This document shows positions 31,185-42,014 of a stretch of DNA of 64,000 nucleotides, in pieces. Source of the stretch: Micropterix aruncella (lineage: Eukaryota; Arthropoda; Insecta; Lepidoptera; Micropterigidae); contig OX155963.1 of the NCBI GenBank assembly GCA_944548615.1, forward strand, positions 19,710,261-19,774,260. Reading direction: 5' to 3'. The translations under genes were made by a program, and so were the position numbers. The stretch's first letter is position 1. Every line of letters starts with the position of its first letter. The notes under the pieces were generated by a model, which saw only the letters and a program-made list of their open reading frames with translations, ran no database searches and was not told the origin of the DNA.

Positions 31185-34100
31185 ATGGTTAAATGTGCAA
31201 TCGATCATTGTAAAAATGATACTAGAAAACACACAAAACACAAATCTAGTGTCACATATCATCGATAAGCAATTTTGAATTACTTTTCAACCAAATAAAA
31301 GTTATCCATTACGGGGGTGAAGCGAGGAGCGCGACGTAAGCGGATGAGGAACACACTGCCCCACCCTTCGTCTTGCTCGACCGCAATCGGTCGCAATTGG
31401 TGTTCACTAATCGAGAATCGAGATATTTTAAAAGCAAAATCGATAATCGATAATATTTTTTTATAAAAATTGACAAATCACTTTTTTTAATTATAGGTAG
31501 TAATGGTAAAAAAATCTTATGTTAATATAAGTATAGAGTATATATGGAATATGATAAATAATCCATAATAAGGCCAATAAGGGATTCCTTTTTGACCACT
31601 CACATAGGTTTATCCAATTGCTTCAGATGGAGCGTAGATGTTTTTAGGGCGTACCTTTATATGCTGATATTATGCATGTATGAGTGTCTGAACGTAGAGA
31701 ACGAACGTCTTGACGGGTTTTGACGTAAGTATGAGGTGTCGTTGGATTCGACGTGATACGGTGGTGCGAATACGTTATATTAAAAACCGACCAAAAAATA
31801 ATTTTAATAATATTATTATTATTAACTTAGAAACTTACCTTACTTTTAGGTTTCCAAAAGACAAAACAAATATGATGAAGTAGATTGATGCTGTAAAGAA
31901 GACCAATTGGGAACCAAACTTTTGGAGTAGAATCTGTTCAGTACATTTTCCGGATTCAAACATGTATGAAACCAAAAATGGAATCCGTAGATTAACAAAC
32001 GACGCTGTACCTTCGCTTTTTCTACAACAATCTCCATTTTCCGGTCAACAGTCGGAGGTTGCAGGGCTTTCCAATTCAGGACTGGTACACGACACTCCAA
32101 GGAAACGAAAGTTTAAAACAGAAATTATCCGTTTAAAAGACATTGCAAAACGCCGACGTATGCGGGGCAAGGCACTACACGCTGCTAATCGGCGTTTGAA
32201 AAAGAAAGTTGACAATTTATCTAAGGTATTAAAAGAACTGAAGCAAAAAAGACTGATCAACCAAGAACAAGTGGATATTCTGGAAGTGTGCCGGCTTTCT
32301 ACAGCAGCTCTTTTGAAAAGGATGACTCATAAAGGGAGAGAATATCCACCTGAACTGCGTACATTTGCGCTAACCCTCCATTTCTATTCTCCAAAGGCCT
32401 ACTCTTACGTACGTAGTACCTTTAACACATGTCTACCACATACAAGCAGCATAAGAAAATGGTACCAATGCATAAACGCCACGCCAGGTTTCACTGCAGA
32501 AGCTTTTAAAGCACTTGATCAAAAGGTCAAGTCTTCTGACAAGAAAATTCTATGCAATTTGGTAATAGACGAGATGTCGATTCGACAATTAAAGGAATTT
32601 GACGGTAATGCAGTCCAAGGATATGTAGATTTTGGTGCTGGGTTTGATGTTACCGGAGTTTCAATGCACCATGCAAACAAGCTCTGGTGTTCCTTTTAGT
32701 TGCCATTAACGAGCAGTGGAAAATTCCAGTAGGATATTTTCTGGTAATCGGCGTAACAGGTGAGCAAAGAGCCAATCTAGTAAGGATATGCCTTTCTAAT
32801 TGCCACGATGTAGGCGTGGTAGTTGTATCTATGACATTTGATGGTTGCCCAGCAAATATAGCCATGGCTCAAGAGCTTGGCTGTTCGTTTAACTACCAAC
32901 GTCAACTAAAAACCTATTTCGAACATCCTGCAACAAAAGAACCAGTTTTTGTATTTTTTGACCCATGTCACATGGTGAAACTGGTCAGAAATACATTACA
33001 AAGTAAAAAGGTTCTTAGAGATAATAACGGCGGCCTAATCAAATGGCAATATTTTGAAGAATTAAACACGCTCCAACTAAATGAAAATTTTCACTAGGGA
33101 AATAAATTATCGACACAACACATCAACTTTCAAAATCAAATATTGAAAGTAAAGCTAGCAATACAGCTGTTAAGTGCCAGTGTTGCGAACGCTATTGAAT
33201 TTTGCGACAAAAAATTACGTATACTTAATTTTGCTCACTCACAACCAACAGTGAATTTCATCAACACAATGAACAATCTGACTGACATTCTTAATTCAAG
33301 AAAGTTTCCTGGCATTGACTTTAAAGCACCAATCAATGAGAAAAACGAAACGAAGTATCTAACGTTCATGGATAATGCAAAAACTTATTTGGAACATCTA
33401 GTTTTGATGGACAATGAAACACCGATCATGAATACCAGAAATAAAGTAGGTTTCCTTGGATTGTGCGTGTGCATAGACAGCATGAAAGGATTGTACAACG
33501 AGCTCGTTAAACAAGAAAAAACATTGGATTTTTTACCAATGTACAAGTTAAGCCAAGACCACTTAGAGATATTTTTTTCAGTAGTACGGTCCCACGGCGG
33601 GTTCAACAATAATCCATCGGCCCTGCAATTTATGGCAACTTACAAAAAGCTCTTGGTTCACATGGAGTTAAAAGAGAATTTCAGGGGAAACTGTGCTCCT
33701 CTGGAACACATAACTTTGTTAACGTGTTCGTCGTCAACTGAGCATATTAACTTGACAACGAAGGGTTATAGATCAGGATCACAAGTGGATATGGTCGACG
33801 AACAATTCATGAGCAATTTGAAGGAGGAAGATCTGAGTTTACCTGCCGGTTTCCATTCAGTATTTTCACAACATGTTGTGGCATACGTTGCCGGGTATGT
33901 TGTTAGATATTTACTATCTAGACTAAATTGCACTGATTGCTTGGGAGCATTAGTCGCAAACACACCTAAACAAGCTCATTTATTTATTGTGTTTAAAGAC
34001 AGAAGTGGACTTATCTATCCATCAAATGATGTAATCCGAATTTGTAATGCCGCAGAATCAGTAGTAAGGGTTAATTTTGACAAAAGTAATAAATCCGATC

Positions 34101-34339
34101 GCGATCCTATAAATATGGTTACAAAAACGTTAAAATTATTCATCGGATCCGATATTTTCACGATCCTTCATGCCCATTTATTTGAGCAGGAACCGTGCAG
34201 TAATCATTTGCTTCATCTGCTAAGGGCCGTTATCCAAAAATATGTCGATATACGGATAAAATATTTAGTTTGTAAGTCAAATGTAAAACAAACCAAGAGG
34301 CAACTATACAACAAGCTCACTCTTTTAAAAGGGCAATAA
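31185..34339 (+). pseudogene. THAP9-like P-element transposase, copy 1, four disabling lesions
   Basis: Exon 1 (31185-31264) starts MVKCAIDHCKND, the C-x4-C of a THAP zinc finger, and ends TYH plus two bases. Exon 2 (from 31850, after TTACTTTTAG) gives R-F-P, restoring the canonical YHRFP, then WEPNFWSRICSVHFPDS. Next come a Leu/Lys-rich coiled-coil region (about 32130-32270) and the RNase H-like catalytic region: VIDEMSIRQ, TFDGCPANIAMAQELGC and FFDPCHMVKLVRN. The insertion-domain and C-terminal segment QDHLEIFFSVVRSHGGFNNN and QFMATYKKLL follows. Lesions: the donor reads ATAAGC not GTAAGC (31265); TAG at 31881-31883; a one-base frameshift at about 32665-32680; TAG at 33095-33097. In an intact relative this protein cuts and re-joins the element ends. 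Here no full-length product is expected, though truncated DNA-binding products are conceivable. Confidence 0.9.
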
Positions 34340-35588
34340 CGGATACTTAAGGGTTTGGATCCTCCAAGCGGGCGATCTGAATACAGTCTAGTCGAATACT
34401 AGCTGACTGCGCTTAGACCAGATTCTATGATTCTACCTACGTCTGAGGTTTTAGTTATTATTGCTCAATGGAAGCTGTAATTTTTGAGAACAGAATTGTA
34501 TTTCTGTTATCAAAATTACATCTTCCTGTACCTTTGTATTTTCCACTAAAATAAACCTTAGGCATACATCCAATCATATAAAACTACATTGCTTGTCCTA
34601 TTTTATCGTGAACACTGAAGATCGAGTAGATATAATTTGTTGATTTGAATAATTTTCGACAAAAAAATAATGGCGGCCTTATAAGAGCCTTAATTAGAAT
34701 ATTATTTTGTAGATATTCTAAAATGTGATTAAAATAAACACGTTTAAAACATCATGAACTATTTTTTTTATTTCTTACCTTTATGGCATATTGGGGTCAA
34801 ATGGTTACAAACCAATAAACATTTTTATAAATGTATATACATTTCTTATGTTTTAAAAAATAATTTTAAGCTTCTCTTTACTACACTAGATTTTTGTCGC
34901 CGCCACTGACAGGGAGTGTTTTTATTCATCTATGAGATGGCAAAATACAGCATCGCCGCACAGCACTCATATCTTCTCTTTCCTGCGCAAGAAATTATGG
35001 GAGGCGGAGCGACGTTGGTTGACATCCTTACGAGAAGACGACGTAATTGAGCGTGTATGTCAGTAAACTGTTACAATGTCAACAATTACAATGTACAACA
35101 ATTTACAATGTCGAGTCGAGTGAGTGCTATCCGTAATCGACTAGTCGATTGGCGAGCGCGTGGTCACTCCCTATTTCTCGCATCTCCATCAATATACGGT
35201 ATAAACATCTATAGCACACCTGTCTACTTTCGGCTCCAAGCGACCCGTTTGAAGCGCGCGCTAATTGTTGGAAAGCCGTAGCCTGAAATAGCACGCCATC
35301 TATTATTTTCTTCATTGAACATGTGATTTGTAGCGTAGAAGGAAATGCAATAGATAGCGCTAATAATTGAATACTAATTTCGTTGAAACTGCTTGAATTA
35401 TTGGGTTTTTAGAATCAATCGATCCTTTATAATTAAAACTTAATTATCAATGTTAATATAGATATCCAAATAAATTCCTATACTTTTCGACGTCAGCACT
35501 ACCAGTGCCATCTGCGTAGTGACGGCGAGAAATATGCTGCCATTTTCTTGTATGAGATGGTGCTATCTATTACACTATAAAATCAATG

Positions 35589-35735
35589 GTAGCAGGTATA
35601 CATTTGGGCACGCCGTGTTTTTTCCACGGCCAGCTATATGTGGCTTGCTCACGCGTTTCTAAATCGCAAAATCTGCATGTTTATGCTGACCTAAATAAAT
35701 CGTTTAACATAGTTTATAGGAGTATATTGCAGTAG
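35589..35735 (+). pseudogene. Helitron helicase, C-terminal part downstream of the P-like insertion
   Basis: Begins with the second GTAGCAG and reads in frame with 30622: KVAG, then IHLGTPCFFHGQLYVACSRV, KSQNLHVYADLNKSFN, ending in TAG at 35733-35735. This is the conserved final helicase motif (CFxHGQLYVAxSR), proving that the P-like element split a Helitron gene between the NKSQGQTL motif and this one. Confidence 0.9.
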
Positions 35736-35906
35736 CTACCTATAACTTTTGCATTATCATCAATCATCATATACATCCGTACCTATGTATCCTTACAAAC
35801 TATAGGGTTTAATACCTATTAGTGAGATCATCATAAAAAATACTTAGTTCCAATTTACATACATTTCACAATATAGTTATTCGAAGATACATATATATAG
35901 TTGTTC

Positions 35907-36510
35907 GAACACATATATATAACTAGAGAACGGATGGACCGATTTTCATGATTTTTAATTTGTTGGATTTGTCTCCGCCCCGAATAGCAAAATAATATAA
36001 AAACATTGAAATATTAACGAAAATATAAAATACTTTAAAGCATCATTATCACAATTTTTCATCACCACGCGGGTGAAACCGCGTTTGTTATAACTCGAGA
36101 ACGGATAGACCGATTTTCATGGTTTTTGTATTTGTCTCCGTCCCGAATAGCATAATAACTACTAAAACATTGGAAAATTACCGAAAAAATAAAATAAAAG
36201 AAAAACATTTACCATACATATTATTTCCAAAAAAAAATTTTTTCCGAAAAAATAAAATAAAAGAAAAAACATTTTCCCAAACATTTTATTTTTTGGGAAA
36301 AAAAAAATCCAATACATATTTGTTTTATATATATATCTATATATATAAAACAAAGTCGGGTTTGTTCGAACACTTATAACTCGAGAACGGTTGGACCGAT
36401 TTTTATGGTTTTTGATTTGTTGTATTTGTCTCCGTCCCGAATAGCAGAATAACTTAAAACGAAAAATTGGAAAGTTGGTGAAAAATTAAAATAAAAGAAA
36501 AACATTTTCT
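35907..36510 (+). repeat. Three tandem Helitron-associated repeats
   Basis: TATAACTCGAGAACGGATAG then ACCGATTTTCATGG and TTGTCTCCGTCCCGAATAGC occurs at about 35919, 36089 and 36375, each followed by an AAAATAAAAGAAAAACATTT-rich stretch. A GC-rich CACGCGGGTGAAACCGCG hairpin sits between the first two. This is characteristic of the 3' non-coding region of lepidopteran Helitrons. Confidence 0.75.
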
Positions 36511-36525
36511 CATACAAAATGTAAA

Positions 36526-36649
36526 TCCGTGTTTTCCCATGGTAAGTTATACGTGGCATGTTCACGTGTCGGCAAATCATCCGCTTTATTTGTTCTTGCG
36601 CCTGATAAAAAAAACTAAAAATGTCGTATATCACAAGGTGCTTCAATGA
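36526..36649 (+). pseudogene. Second Helitron helicase C-terminus
   Basis: A separate copy of the final helicase motif reads SVFSHGKLYVACSRVGKSSA and LFVLAPDKK. Then A8 causes a frameshift; one fewer A would give TKNVVYHKVLQ and a stop. Its sequence differs clearly from the motif at 35596-35735, so it comes from another Helitron family, of which only the 3' end remains here. Confidence 0.75.
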
Positions 36650-36903
36650 AGAGAATTAAACCGAGTGCATTCCATGCTGCACAATAGTTTAATCCAATCA
36701 TGTCTTGCTGACACGCGATTGGTATATTTAATTTTTGTACTTTTATATTTCTTTATGTGTTATTATCTTAATAAAGTAGTGAACTTAATATTTATTTTGT
36801 ATTAATTGGATTACTTTAATAAAATCATAAATTGAGTTCAGCTAATCTGTAACACGACATTCAATGACTGTTAGGCGGGACGAAGTTCGCCGGGTCAGCT
36901 AGT
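36650..36903 (+). mobile_element. Helitron 3' terminus
   Basis: Ends with the hairpin GGCGGGACGAAGTTCGCCGG then GTCAGCTAG, followed by T, the standard Helitron end (stem-loop just before CTRR, inserted 5' of T). It closes the Helitron-rich cluster that starts near 26.3 or 28.0 kb. Confidence 0.8.
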
Positions 36904-37799
36904 ATATTATATAATGGTGGGTTATAAAGGCGGCTCTTAACGCATGTAGCTACATAATTGCATAAATACCGAGATGGGCCGCCCCAAAATCTTACAACAG
37001 AAAAACCACCAATCGTTGGTATTGGCATCCAAGCGGTTAAGATATCTCATAGATAAGGCACTTCGATATCTCGTAGATACTTCACTAAGATATCTCATAG
37101 ATACTCACTGGAGGAATATTACTTTACTCACTGGAGCTTATTAAAATCATAATGTTTTTAATGTTTTCTTTGTATTTTCTCCTGTTTTTTATTCTTTCTT
37201 TGTGTTTTCTAATATTTCTTGGGTTTTACTGTTTATTTACAATAGCATTCTTTGGTTTTACTTTGCTATAATTCACTGTGTTTATTTACAATACCATTCT
37301 TTGGTTTTACTTTCCCTTTATTCTGGCATGTATGCTTGTAGAAGTATACGGCATAGGCTAATAAAATGAACGTAAATCCGAATCTGTCTAATGGCCTAGA
37401 CCCCATTCAGGAAATTTGAACACTTCTGATTCACTCTCTTCCGATCTACTTTCTTCCAATTCATAGTTTTCTAAAGCTTATCGTCTAAGAAAAGAATGAA
37501 TGTTTACAGCTCGTTCTAATTCGATAGTTTCTCGACCTTTATGCAAAGTTGCAACTTTACCGTCTTCACGGTTACAAAGATGGCGACGTCGAAGTACGAC
37601 GAGAGTGGCACTTAGCATTCATTTAGTGTTCAGGTGGGAATAAATCCGTCAATTCATTCAGATTGTAGAGATATTTTGGCGCGAATTTTTAAAGTCTTTG
37701 TTTTACACGTATAATTCACTGTGTCTTGCTTAGACGTCATGCTTGCAATTGGGTATCTAATGGTTCCTGTGCAGTTTTGTCATTAAGACCTGCTCGTTA
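36904..37799. other. Two small tandem repeats, otherwise nothing recognised
   Basis: AAGATATCTCATAGATA-like units repeat three to four times at 37040-37108. A roughly 50-bp unit (TTTATTTACAATAGCATTCT then TTGGTTTTACTTT) is duplicated at 37228-37275 and 37281-37325. AAGATGGCGACGTCGAAGTA (37567) has a good start context but ends after 11 codons. Confidence 0.5.
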
Positions 37800-38430
37800 T
37801 TTCTGGTCGGTCGGTCTCTGTTGGGCGGTTTGCGCACCGTGCGTCGTCTGCCAATCGACTGTGCTCCGGTGAATAACTAGATGAGTCTGGAAACGATATA
37901 CTGCTTCCTAAGCAGCGCGGGTGGATGTCGACCTGATGTCAGCCACTCTTGAAACGACCAGGCCCCCTATTCTTGAAAAATTTAGCATGCTAAATTTGTC
38001 TATGGCCCATGTAAATCAAATGGACCATAGACAAATATGGCATGCTAAATTTTTCAAGAATTGCCCCCCAGTTGGCCACTTACTTGATCCCTAGTGGTAG
38101 ACAAGCAAAGGACACAATGGTCTGCGATAAATTAAAACTGAATTATTGCTGAATTAACATCAGGTAGAGGCCGCGCAAGCGGCTTTGGACCCTTAACCAG
38201 ACAGGAGGGCGGAGAAATCAGGATGAATCTTGTAGTCAGGGTGCGAGGTCGGCCCGCTGGATTCTCTTCCTAGTCCCTTGCGGTAAGGGGTTGCAGCGTT
38301 AGTCTCTGACGAGCTTGTTGGCTTAGCTAGTCGGTAAACTGTTTTCGTCTTTAAGTCTCGACGCTCACCAGGTTGAAAGAACGATCAATATTGTGATACC
38401 TTCCTAGAGCGCCGGGTCGCCCGTTGTAGG
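37800..38430 (+). repeat. Family B repeat, subtype II, interrupted by a palindromic MITE
   Basis: Same subtype as 9765-10215: CGGTTTGCGCACCGTGCGTC, CTTGAAACGACCAG...GTTGGCCAC, GGTAGAGGCCGCGCAAGCGG and the end AGCGCCGGGTCGCCCGTTGT. The interruption at 37962-38069 splits the ACGACCAG/GTTGGCCAC block. Confidence 0.7.
37962..38069. mobile_element. 108-bp near-perfect palindromic MITE
   Basis: The arms (about 37962-38010 and 38021-38069) are reverse complements over almost 50 bases: GCCCCCTATTCTTGAAAAAT... against ...TTTTTCAAGAATTGCCCCCC, with TAGCATGCTA inside each arm. It disrupts a family B copy, and CAG appears on both sides, compatible with a 2-3 bp target duplication. Confidence 0.75.
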
Positions 38431-38995
38431 TGAAAACACCCCACTATGCTGCCATGCTTAATGTTCTTATTATCGCTATGTAATTGATGATTTAAAACAT
38501 CCTATTATCTGTTTGTCTATTTCATGATAATAGTATGAATTATTGTTTAGGTACAATTTATTTGTCTATATTGCCACTACCTCTCAAAAATGTCCATATG
38601 TGAACTATCTCTAAGTTGTAAGTGAAGTCTTCACTCTGTTAATAAGTGCTGACGTTATGAGCGACGAGCGGCAATTACGCGAAGTGTTGTAAACTCTAAT
38701 TTAGTGCTAAGTCATGTCGCGTAGGACCGTTTCTAATTTAAATGTCGGGATTAAGACGCGTCTATTTTAACTGGGCCTATCTACCGTCAGTCTAGTCGTT
38801 GCGGTCGCAATTAATTCGTTGCACGTCAATTTGTGACACTTCGCAACGCGTCTAGGGTTATCATTTTAGTAGTCGGTCAGGCATCCGATCGGCATTCCAC
38901 TCACGTAAGCATTTATAAAGTCATTTATCGCATGCCGGCATTGAGATATAAATTAATGCTTTTATTTTAAAACAGTTGGAAAATAAAATATTACT
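38431..38995. other. No supported feature
   Basis: AT-rich spacer; nothing recognised. Confidence 0.4.
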
Positions 38996-39012
38996 GTTTT
39001 TGTAGACTCGCA

Positions 39013-39724
39013 AACTCGTATTGTACTTGTACTTGGGAGCTAATCTAGTAAGACCCAGTTGTATAGAGTCGGTCGAACGCACGGGTCAACACCCATCCGC
39101 CGGCCTCCACGCAGAAGTGCGAGCCAGGGTAGGAATGTGGCCTGCGGGTCAGTCTCTTCTAGGAGTCAAACTTCGGGCGCTCCTGGACGGTTTGCGCGCT
39201 GTGCGGCGTCATCCAATCGATTGTGCATTCCGACTAACGGTCGGGGGAGTCTGGAAACTGCTATGTTTCCTATAGAGCGGGGGCAGTTGTTAACCTTACG
39301 GCAACTGCTCTTGAAACGAGCATTCGGCCACCCGATCCCGGCTGAACAAGCCGGGCAAAGGATGCCGTGGCCCGCGATAGATTCGGTAGTCACCGTATCG
39401 CCGCTACGTAAGAGAGAGAACCTCGCAAGCGACCTCGATCCTGTAACCAGTCGGGAGGCAGGAGGTATCCTGAAGGTTAATTCCAGACGGAGATATCCTT
39501 CAAAACTGGTAGGGCGGGGCTGCCCGCTGGGTACCTTTCCCGGTGCCTCGCCGTAAGGCATAGGTCTTTGATGGGCTCGTGGCTTTGCTGGACCGTAGGT
39601 TTGTACCGTTTTAGGCTCATCTAAGTCTTTTACGCTCATCCCACAGCTGAAAGAACGATCACATATCGTTATACCAGCCTAGGGTGATGGGTTCGCCCGT
39701 TATAGTCGACACCGTCCAACTGTT
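39013..39724 (+). mobile_element. Family B repeat, full-length copy with flanking direct repeats
   Basis: A 712-bp copy closest to 10286-11001 in content, ending GTTATAGTCGACACCGTCCA. The 17-mer GTTTxTGTAGACTCGCA (one mismatch) flanks it at 38996-39012 and 39725-39741, again the length expected of target-primed retroposition. It contains frames on both strands, none preserved in other copies. Confidence 0.75.
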
Positions 39725-39834
39725 GTTTATGTAGACTCGCACTAGCAGATTGCAATATAAGACTATAGCGGTTGTTAGAATTTAAAAATAAAATAAAATT
39801 GTACAAGAACATTAATTTAAAAAAAATAAAAACA

Positions 39835-40360
39835 CGACTGATGTTACAAAAAGTGGGCTATTGTATTTATTATTATTAGAAACAATTTAAGGAAATATTT
39901 GTTTTCGTTGAAACAATATTCGCCAAAACAGAATTTAATTTACAGAAGCTCCTATACGGCCCCGTTATCCCTGTAATCCCTTATCTCTATGTTACCTCTA
40001 TAAACATCCTGTGCTTAAAGACTACTGCGCATTCTGTTAGTCAGTCGACGGGCCCATTGACCCAGCTTTCTGAGTGTGACGTCGCTTTCTGAGTGCTGCG
40101 GCAGGTACCTCGTGTCGCTTTATATAGCTCAGAGCCGACCGCCGATGCCGCACGCAGTCGGTGGCCCTCGGTGCTCAAGCATTAAACCGTTTTTTTATTA
40201 AATATTTATGGAAACGATCAGACTTTTTATTTGATACTTAACATGTATTTATTGACATTTGGACAATTATTTATTTGATATTTGGACTGTTTAGGTATCC
40301 GATGACACCCGTGATGAAATAACCATTCTAACAATATCACACACTTTTACACACACAATG
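39835..40360 (+). mobile_element. Family A element, copy 4, with unrelated internal insertion
   Basis: The left end CACGACTGATGTTACAAAAA and the right part (CAGACTTTTTATTTGATACT, GACATTTGGACAATTATTTA, ACACCCGTGATGAAATAACC) match copy 2. About 290 bp of GC-richer sequence (39905-40195) lies between and is not found in the other copies. Confidence 0.55.
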
Positions 40361-41308
40361 TAATGTAATTTTACACACACAATGTAAAATTTCCGATCCA
40401 TTCATCTTGGCAGAGTGGCATTCTTACGCACTTTCAATATGCCTAACGATAGTAAAGTAGAGAAGGATTAGGAAAAAAAACGTTTCGAAGCGGGATCGAT
40501 CAGGAAAGCAGGAATTCAATTCTTTTTGATCCGCTCCATACAAAAATTCATTATAAAAAAACTGCCCAAAGTATATAGTTTAGGAAAGAAAACGCAAAGG
40601 TCAACTATTATTGAGGTTAATGAGGTCTATCCATCGGCATAAAGAAAACAGTGAAAAAGTTGGTACCTAAGTACAGTTTCGACCCACCATGCGCGTGTGC
40701 CCGTGAGTACAGTTTGTCGTAGATAAAGCCTGCTTTTAACACAATGCCATGCACGAGTGCTTCGGTATGAACAGTATCTATACGATTGGCATCTAGATGC
40801 GTTGCGAACCATACTGAATTAGTTCCTTGATAGGAAAGTTGCTCAACGTCGACCAGTTTAGATGCGTCTATCGGAACTTGTTAGCACGTGATTGATCTGT
40901 AGAACCGTAGCACGTGCGATTCGGAATACAAATCGCGAACAATTTGTACTGAACACAAGTCTGGGTAATTGCGAGTTATCACTCTAGAAAAAGACGAGTG
41001 CCGCAAAGGAAATATTATAACATTTGCCGTCTCACATATCGTCGCCTTACAATTATAATTCGATAACTCGAATTAAGTAGTTCTGAGATAAACGCGTTTT
41101 AATGTTTTTTTAAAGTTCACCATTTTTGATTTGTGAAACTAATAAGTGGACCTAAATACTAACCGTAATAGATAAGTGGAGATATAAAGTTTTTGCGCTA
41201 CGATAGCAGACAGTGCTGCCAACTTTCAGCTTGTTAAGCTTACATATAGATTTTTAGTATTATAGCTGGAGCTGATTTTCAACTTATCAACCACCGTTAA
41301 CTCCTAAA
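40361..41308. other. No supported feature
   Basis: A local TTTTACACACACAATGTAA duplication at 40346-40388. Otherwise only chance-like short frames. Confidence 0.4.
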
Positions 41309-41612
41309 GGGCTCTCTAGACAATCAAGCATGCTTGTCAAGCATCGCGTCACGGGCTGGGAGGGGATCGTAAACCGCAGGAAATATGCAAATATATTTTT
41401 TTTATTATTTACGGAAAATGCCTAATTCTGTAGTTTTATACCAGGGAGTCACGTCATTCATCAATCAATTAGGACTAATTAACGTGACTCCCTGGTATAA
41501 ACTACAAGATTAGGCATTTTTGGTAAATATTTGCACATTTCCTGCGGTTTGCGATCCCCTCCCTGCCCGCGACGCGAAGCTTGTCAAGCATGCTTGATCG
41601 TCTAGAGAGCCC
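41309..41612. mobile_element. Family D foldback element, copy 3 (complete)
   Basis: A 304-bp element with arms of about 130-140 bases. It starts GGGCTCTCTAGACAATCAAG and ends CTTGATCGTCTAGAGAGCCC. The core CCAGGGAGTCACGT...ACGTGACTCCCTGG is also palindromic. Flanks read CTAAA on the left and CTAAG on the right, a possible short target duplication. Confidence 0.85.
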
Positions 41613-42014
41613 CTAAGGGAGGGGGGATCTCAGTTATCTGGGTTTATCTGGTTTCAGTTTCAGTTTTAAGGGAATATGGAATTGATATTTTTACATCTTC
41701 TGGCATACTTATCTCAAAAATGCAAATTTTCGAGTTATCACGTTATAATAATTGTAAGGCGACGATATATTGCACGTCTCACTTTCATTCAGCTAGACTA
41801 AGGAACCAGGTCCCGTCCAATATCAGAAACGCACCACCGGATCCTACTTTACAAGTGTTTCTGAAAATCCTTGACGTCACTACTTCTTATCCCATCGTCT
41901 CCTGTCCTCTGCTCCTTTCAAATATTCTCTAAAACCTAATTATATACATTTTTAAACAGGCATTTTTGATAATTGCTTATTTCTTGTTAAGTAACAAGCT
42001 TTTTTGTTTTTACT
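41613..42014. other. No supported feature
   Basis: A 70-codon plus frame (41720-41932) has no recognisable domain. Nothing else seen. Confidence 0.4.

Larger units (their letters stand above)
30623..35588 (+). mobile_element. P-element-superfamily (THAP9-like) DNA transposon, copy 1, 4,966 bp
   Basis: The perfect 25-bp terminal inverted repeats start CATTGATTTTATAGTGTAAT (30623-30647, mirrored at 35564-35588) and continue as imperfect inverted sequence to about 50 bp. The 7-bp duplication GTAGCAG flanks the element, which carries a defective transposase gene (31185-34339). The long 5' leader holds a GC-rich foldback. The 3' non-coding part holds three ACAATGT direct repeats (35073-35117) and CGACTAGTCG palindromes, plausible transposase-binding sites. 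Compared with copy 2 it has a roughly 24-bp insertion near 30990 and a 10-bp one near 31065, and it lacks an 11-bp duplication near 31335. Confidence 0.92.

Noticed and set aside
31265..31849. U12-type AT-AC intron in the P-like THAP domain
   Set aside because: The start ATAAGC does not match the U12 ATATCC consensus and the end is AG, not AC; a mutated GT donor explains it better.
33385..33963. Antisense open frames within the P-like transposases (and 57372-57950 in copy 2)
   Set aside because: They are shadows of the transposase frame on the other strand with no domains of their own.
37567..37602. Host gene start ATGGCGACGTCGAAGTACGA
   Set aside because: Good start context, but the frame ends after 11 codons and no in-frame splice donor could be found.
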